From contig NZ_WUYX01000071.1 of the NCBI RefSeq assembly GCF_009834785.1, positions 124,001-188,000 of the forward strand: DNA of 64,000 bases, in the 5' to 3' direction. The notes below the pieces were generated by a model. That model did not search any database, was not told the DNA's origin, and worked only from the letters and a program-made list of their open reading frames with translations. A program made the translations under genes and the position numbers. Positions 61,950 to 64,000 of this stretch are shown here, piece by piece (the stretch's first letter is position 1; each line of letters begins with the position of its first letter). This DNA is from Natronorubrum halalkaliphilum. GTDB lineage: Archaea; Halobacteriota; Halobacteria; Halobacteriales; Natrialbaceae.

Positions 61950-62618
61950 TTAGTGGAACTTCACGCCGACGTCGTGGAGGTCCTTGTTGTACTTCGCGAT
62001 GTTGATCACGAGAGGAGTGACGCTCTCGACCTCGGCCGCGTTGGCGAGCGGGCCGACGTCGAGCGCGCGCAGACCCTCGATTTCGTTCGCGAGGTTTCGA
62101 ACGCGCTCCTTCGCGTCGTCGTCGTCCGCGACGAGCAGCGTGTCGAGATCGAGTTCGTTGTCGAGGTTCGAGAGCGCGTCGGCCGCGAGGTTGTGGAACG
62201 CGCCGACGACCGGCACGTCGTCGGGGGCGCGCTCAGCGACCAGTTCGGTCACGCTCCCGGTCCCCGGCGGGTGGTAGTGGAGCCCGTCCTCGTCGCCCTG
62301 CATGCCGACCGCGGGAGTGACCAGAATCGAGTCGGAATCGAGACTGTCGGCGACCGCTTCGACGGTGTCGCCCGCGTAGTACGGCGGGACGCTGAGCACG
62401 ACGACGTCGGCTCGATCGGCCGCCATCTCGTTCGCGAAGCCCTTGACGTTCGATTCGGCTCCGCGAGACTCGAGTTCCCCTTCGTAGGTCTCGACCGCGT
62501 CGCGGGCCTTTTCGGGATCCCGGGAACCGATGAGCACTTCGTGGTCCGTATCGCGCGCAAAACGCAGGGCCAGTCCCTGTCCGATATCGCCGGTTCCGCC
62601 GAGTAGTGCGATTCGCAT
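61950..62618 (-). CDS. npdG: F420H2:NADP+ oxidoreductase
   Basis: 222 aa from MRIALLGGTGDIGQGLALRF, the NADP-binding GGTGDIG motif of this family, followed by LIGSRDPEKARDAVETYEGE. Then DVVVLSVPPYYAGDTVEAVA and KGFANEMAADRAD, and a C-terminal VPVVGAFHNLAADALSNLDN helix-rich part. It transfers hydride between F420H2 and NADP+. This fits an F420 supply for LLM-type enzymes in the window. Upstream is the palindrome-rich gap. Confidence 0.9.
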   Translation of the reverse strand: MRIALLGGTGDIGQGLALRFARDTDHEVLIGSRDPEKARDAVETYEGELESRGAESNVKGFANEMAADRADVVVLSVPPYYAGDTVEAVADSLDSDSILVTPAVGMQGDEDGLHYHPPGTGSVTELVAERAPDDVPVVGAFHNLAADALSNLDNELDLDTLLVADDDDAKERVRNLANEIEGLRALDVGPLANAAEVESVTPLVINIAKYNKDLHDVGVKFH

Positions 62619-62727
62619 GCGTAACGCTCGGGACGGCACCGGAATAAAAGGGTGGGAGGTCGGCCGATCTCGCCGGGTTTTCGACGGCTGCGCGAACAAC
62701 CGACCAGTTCGACGCCGCCAGGGTCCG

Positions 62728-63024
62728 TTACTCGCGAAACGGCGGGAGCAACTCGAGGGCCGCTGCAGCTATCGCGAACCCGAGGCCGATACCGGCGACG
62801 CCGGCGGCGCCGCCCGCAGTGGAGGGCGTCGCAAACAGCAGCCGCGCTCCCGCGTACACGAAGAGAACGGCGAATCCGAGGAGGGCGACGGTTCCGAGGA
62901 CGGCGAGCATCGCATCCGTGACGGCGGTTCGAACGGTCGTATAGAGTTCGTCCTGATCGATGTCGACGGAGGCGCTACCGTCCGTCTCCGTTTCCCGCGT
63001 GGTCTCGGGACCGGAATCCGTCAT
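62728..63024 (-). CDS. Two-helix membrane protein
   Basis: 98 aa. A Thr/Glu/Asp-rich N-terminus (ETTRETETDGSASVDID) precedes two helices (AMLAVLGTVALLGFAVLFVY and AAGVAGIGLGFAIAAAALEL). No family recognised. The start is MTDSGPETTRETETDG. Confidence 0.6.
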   Translation of the reverse strand: MTDSGPETTRETETDGSASVDIDQDELYTTVRTAVTDAMLAVLGTVALLGFAVLFVYAGARLLFATPSTAGGAAGVAGIGLGFAIAAAALELLPPFRE

Positions 63025-63068
63025 TACGAAATCGATCGGTTCCTGACGCTAATAAACGTACAGTAATC

Positions 63069-63102
63069 ACTGGACGTCAGTGCACACCCGATCGCACGAG
63101 GG
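63069..63102 (+). repeat. Short repeat R3, copy 2
   Basis: CACTGGACGTCAGTGCACAC... matches the minus strand of 47771-47803; the first 21 bp are identical. Confidence 0.7.
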
Positions 63103-63216
63103 TGGCGTGGTTCGAGGACGCGAGAACCGCGGAGACGCGAATAGCGCGGGATCACCGATCCCGCACCGTGCGAACGGCGGCACGCCGCCGTGAGCAGACG
63201 GGGAGGGACCGAACCG

Positions 63217-63302
63217 TGGTACGGTTTACTGTAGTCAATTACCGCCGATCGCCGACCCCGTTCTGGCGATCGGCAGTAAATAGTTACAGCAATCCGTATG
63301 AG
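63217..63302 (+). repeat. Palindromic dispersed repeat R1, copy E
   Basis: 86 bp: GGTTTACTGTAGTCAATTAC, CGCCGATCGCC / GGCGATCGGC stem, then TAGTTACAGCAATCCGTATG. It differs from the others by a modified left end (TGGTACGG). It lies between convergent or unrelated small genes. Confidence 0.9.
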
Positions 63303-63369
63303 CGGGTGCGAACGGCGTGTAAACAGTTCCAGTTGTTACTATAGCAAAAACCGCTCCGGAGAAAACGGA

Positions 63370-63627
63370 CTACGGCGCTTCGTCATCGTCCGGATTCATC
63401 GCCGCACCGAGTCCGCTGTCGTAGGCGTCGCGGTTTTTTACCTCGCGAATCCGCTGGTCGAGTCGCTCCTCGAGTTGCCGTCGTCGCTGCTCGTCGACAT
63501 CGGGATCGCTCCCCAGATCTTCGATATCCTGTCGAGCCGTCCGCAACACGGCTACCGCCTCCTCGGTCTCGAGGTCGGTCGCGCGATCGAGGCTTCGCTC
63601 GACGTCCTCGAGGGTGGTGTTGGTCAT
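63370..63627 (-). CDS. Helical haloarchaeal hypothetical protein
   Basis: 85 aa from the ATG at 63627 (MTNTTLEDVERSLDRATDLE). It is almost wholly helical and charged: EEAVAVLRTARQDIEDLGSD, RRRQLEERLDQRIREVKNRD. A coiled-coil pair is likely; a signal or DNA role is not evident. The open frame continues into the upstream GAATAC microsatellite, which would give a repetitive FVFVFV leader; that is not a true N-terminus. Confidence 0.65.
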   Translation of the reverse strand: MTNTTLEDVERSLDRATDLETEEAVAVLRTARQDIEDLGSDPDVDEQRRRQLEERLDQRIREVKNRDAYDSGLGAAMNPDDDEAP

Positions 63628-63673
63628 GGGACTCACTTTGACGGGGAGCGTCGTCAAGGCTGGGCCGTCAGGT

Positions 63674-63771
63674 GTCGGTGTCAGTATCGGTATCGGTGTC
63701 GATCGAGTTACGGATACGGAGATGAATACGAATACGAATACGAATACGAATACGAATTCGAACGCGAATGC
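63674..63771. repeat. Hexanucleotide microsatellite
   Basis: GAATAC units: five perfect copies at 63724-63753, then three degenerate ones to 63771. Upstream, 63674-63703 is a degenerate six-base run (GTCGGT/GTCAGT/ATCGGT). It sits between the divergent genes at 63627 and 63806. Confidence 0.85.
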
Positions 63772-63805
63772 GTACACACTTCCCGCCCTATACCCAATTT
63801 CCAGT

Positions 63806-64000
63806 ATGGAGCTTTCGCTCGTCGATCTCGCACCGATTCCGGAGGGTGGGTCCGCAACGGAGGCGTTCGAACACGCGGTCGAGCGCGCCCAGCAGGCCGA
63901 GCGGCTCGGCTACTCGAGATTCTGGGTGGCCGAACACCACGACTTTCCGGATTCCCTCGCGAGCACGACGCCCGAAGCCCTGATACCCCACGTCGCGGCG
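63806..64000 (+). CDS. LLM-class flavin oxidoreductase (C-terminus cut by window edge)
   Basis: First 65 codons of a luciferase-like protein: MELSLVDLAPIPEGGSATEA, then RAQQAERLGYSRFWVAEHHD and ALIPHVAA. The phrase GYSRFWVAEHHDFP is the family's AEHH signature of the YhbW/MsnO8-type LLM group. Uses FMN or F420; the substrate is unknown. Cut by the right edge. Confidence 0.85.
   Translation, partial: MELSLVDLAPIPEGGSATEAFEHAVERAQQAERLGYSRFWVAEHHDFPDSLASTTPEALIPHVAA

Larger units (their letters stand above)
63025..63369. other. Intergenic region with hairpins, R3 and R1 copies
   Basis: 345 bp. It contains R3 copy 2 at 63069-63102, perfect hairpins at 63146-63164 (GCGGGATC/ACC/GATCCCGC) and 63174-63191, and R1 copy E. 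No gene. The same GGGATC hairpin motif appears at 61855. Confidence 0.55.

Noticed and set aside
63628-63777. N-terminal extension FVFVFVFV of the helical protein
   Set aside because: It is translation of the GAATAC microsatellite; the ATG at 63627 gives a sensible protein.
1-64000. tRNA, rRNA, CRISPR arrays, replication-origin clusters
   Set aside because: No cloverleaf-like sequence, no regular 30-bp repeat with variable spacers (the array at 28021 has no spacers), and no Orc1/Cdc6 gene with origin repeats was seen.

Overview
This is a high-GC window from a halophilic archaeon, most likely a Natrialbales member (Natrinema/Haloterrigena-like). The evidence is very acidic proteins, haloarchaeal-only families (HalOD1, DUF5811/DUF6276-like), Tat-type secretion signals, leaderless-looking starts with TATA-like boxes 25-35 nt upstream of ATG, an archaeal A-type ATP synthase, PAN, and an F420-dependent NADP reductase. 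No rRNA, tRNA or CRISPR array was seen.

Layout. 1-9.4 kb: cupin (cut by the edge), HpcH-type aldolase, lipase-maturation-factor membrane protein with a DCC thiol oxidoreductase, a PD-(D/E)XK-like protein, HalOD1 protein, 6-phosphogluconate dehydrogenase, CopD-like and YdjM-like membrane proteins. 9.4-14.4 kb: dUTPase/dCTP deaminase family, aconitase, M42 peptidase, LLM oxidoreductase. 14.4-24.6 kb: secreted proteins, a membrane-anchored Mrr-like nuclease, class V aminotransferase, a P1B-type ATPase with a degenerate metal site, a membrane-tethered beta-propeller and an Hsp20-like protein. 24.9-31.3 kb: two divergent sulfatases, zinc-ribbon protein, AhpD-like protein, TruA, NifU-like protein. 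31.3-39.8 kb: large PAS histidine kinase, then a proteolysis group (PepF, M28 peptidase, PAN) and pyruvoyl-dependent arginine decarboxylase. 39.9-42 kb: an AT-rich island with two Tat-type exported proteins, bracketed by 44-bp direct repeats. 42-55.9 kb: the A-ATPase genes H-I-K-E-C-F-A-B, with subunit D split off by a second AT-rich island and an acyl-CoA ligase. 55.9-64 kb: methyltransferase, HisS, a third sulfatase, JAMM protease, BtuF-like protein, NpdG, small proteins and the start of another LLM oxidoreductase.

Core metabolism dominates: aconitase, 6PGDH, A-ATPase, tRNA enzymes. The most notable signals are not genes. One ~88-bp near-palindromic element occurs five times and one ~114-bp near-palindromic element twice; both have similar TGATAC/TCATAC ends. 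Several copies sit exactly at gene boundaries, supplying stop codons or in-frame ATGs to neighbours. Two AT-rich islands with exported proteins of unknown function are the best accessory candidates. Short perfect hairpins, a 30-bp tandem repeat and a hexanucleotide microsatellite fill several intergenic gaps. All functional calls are by reading motifs; no database search was run.
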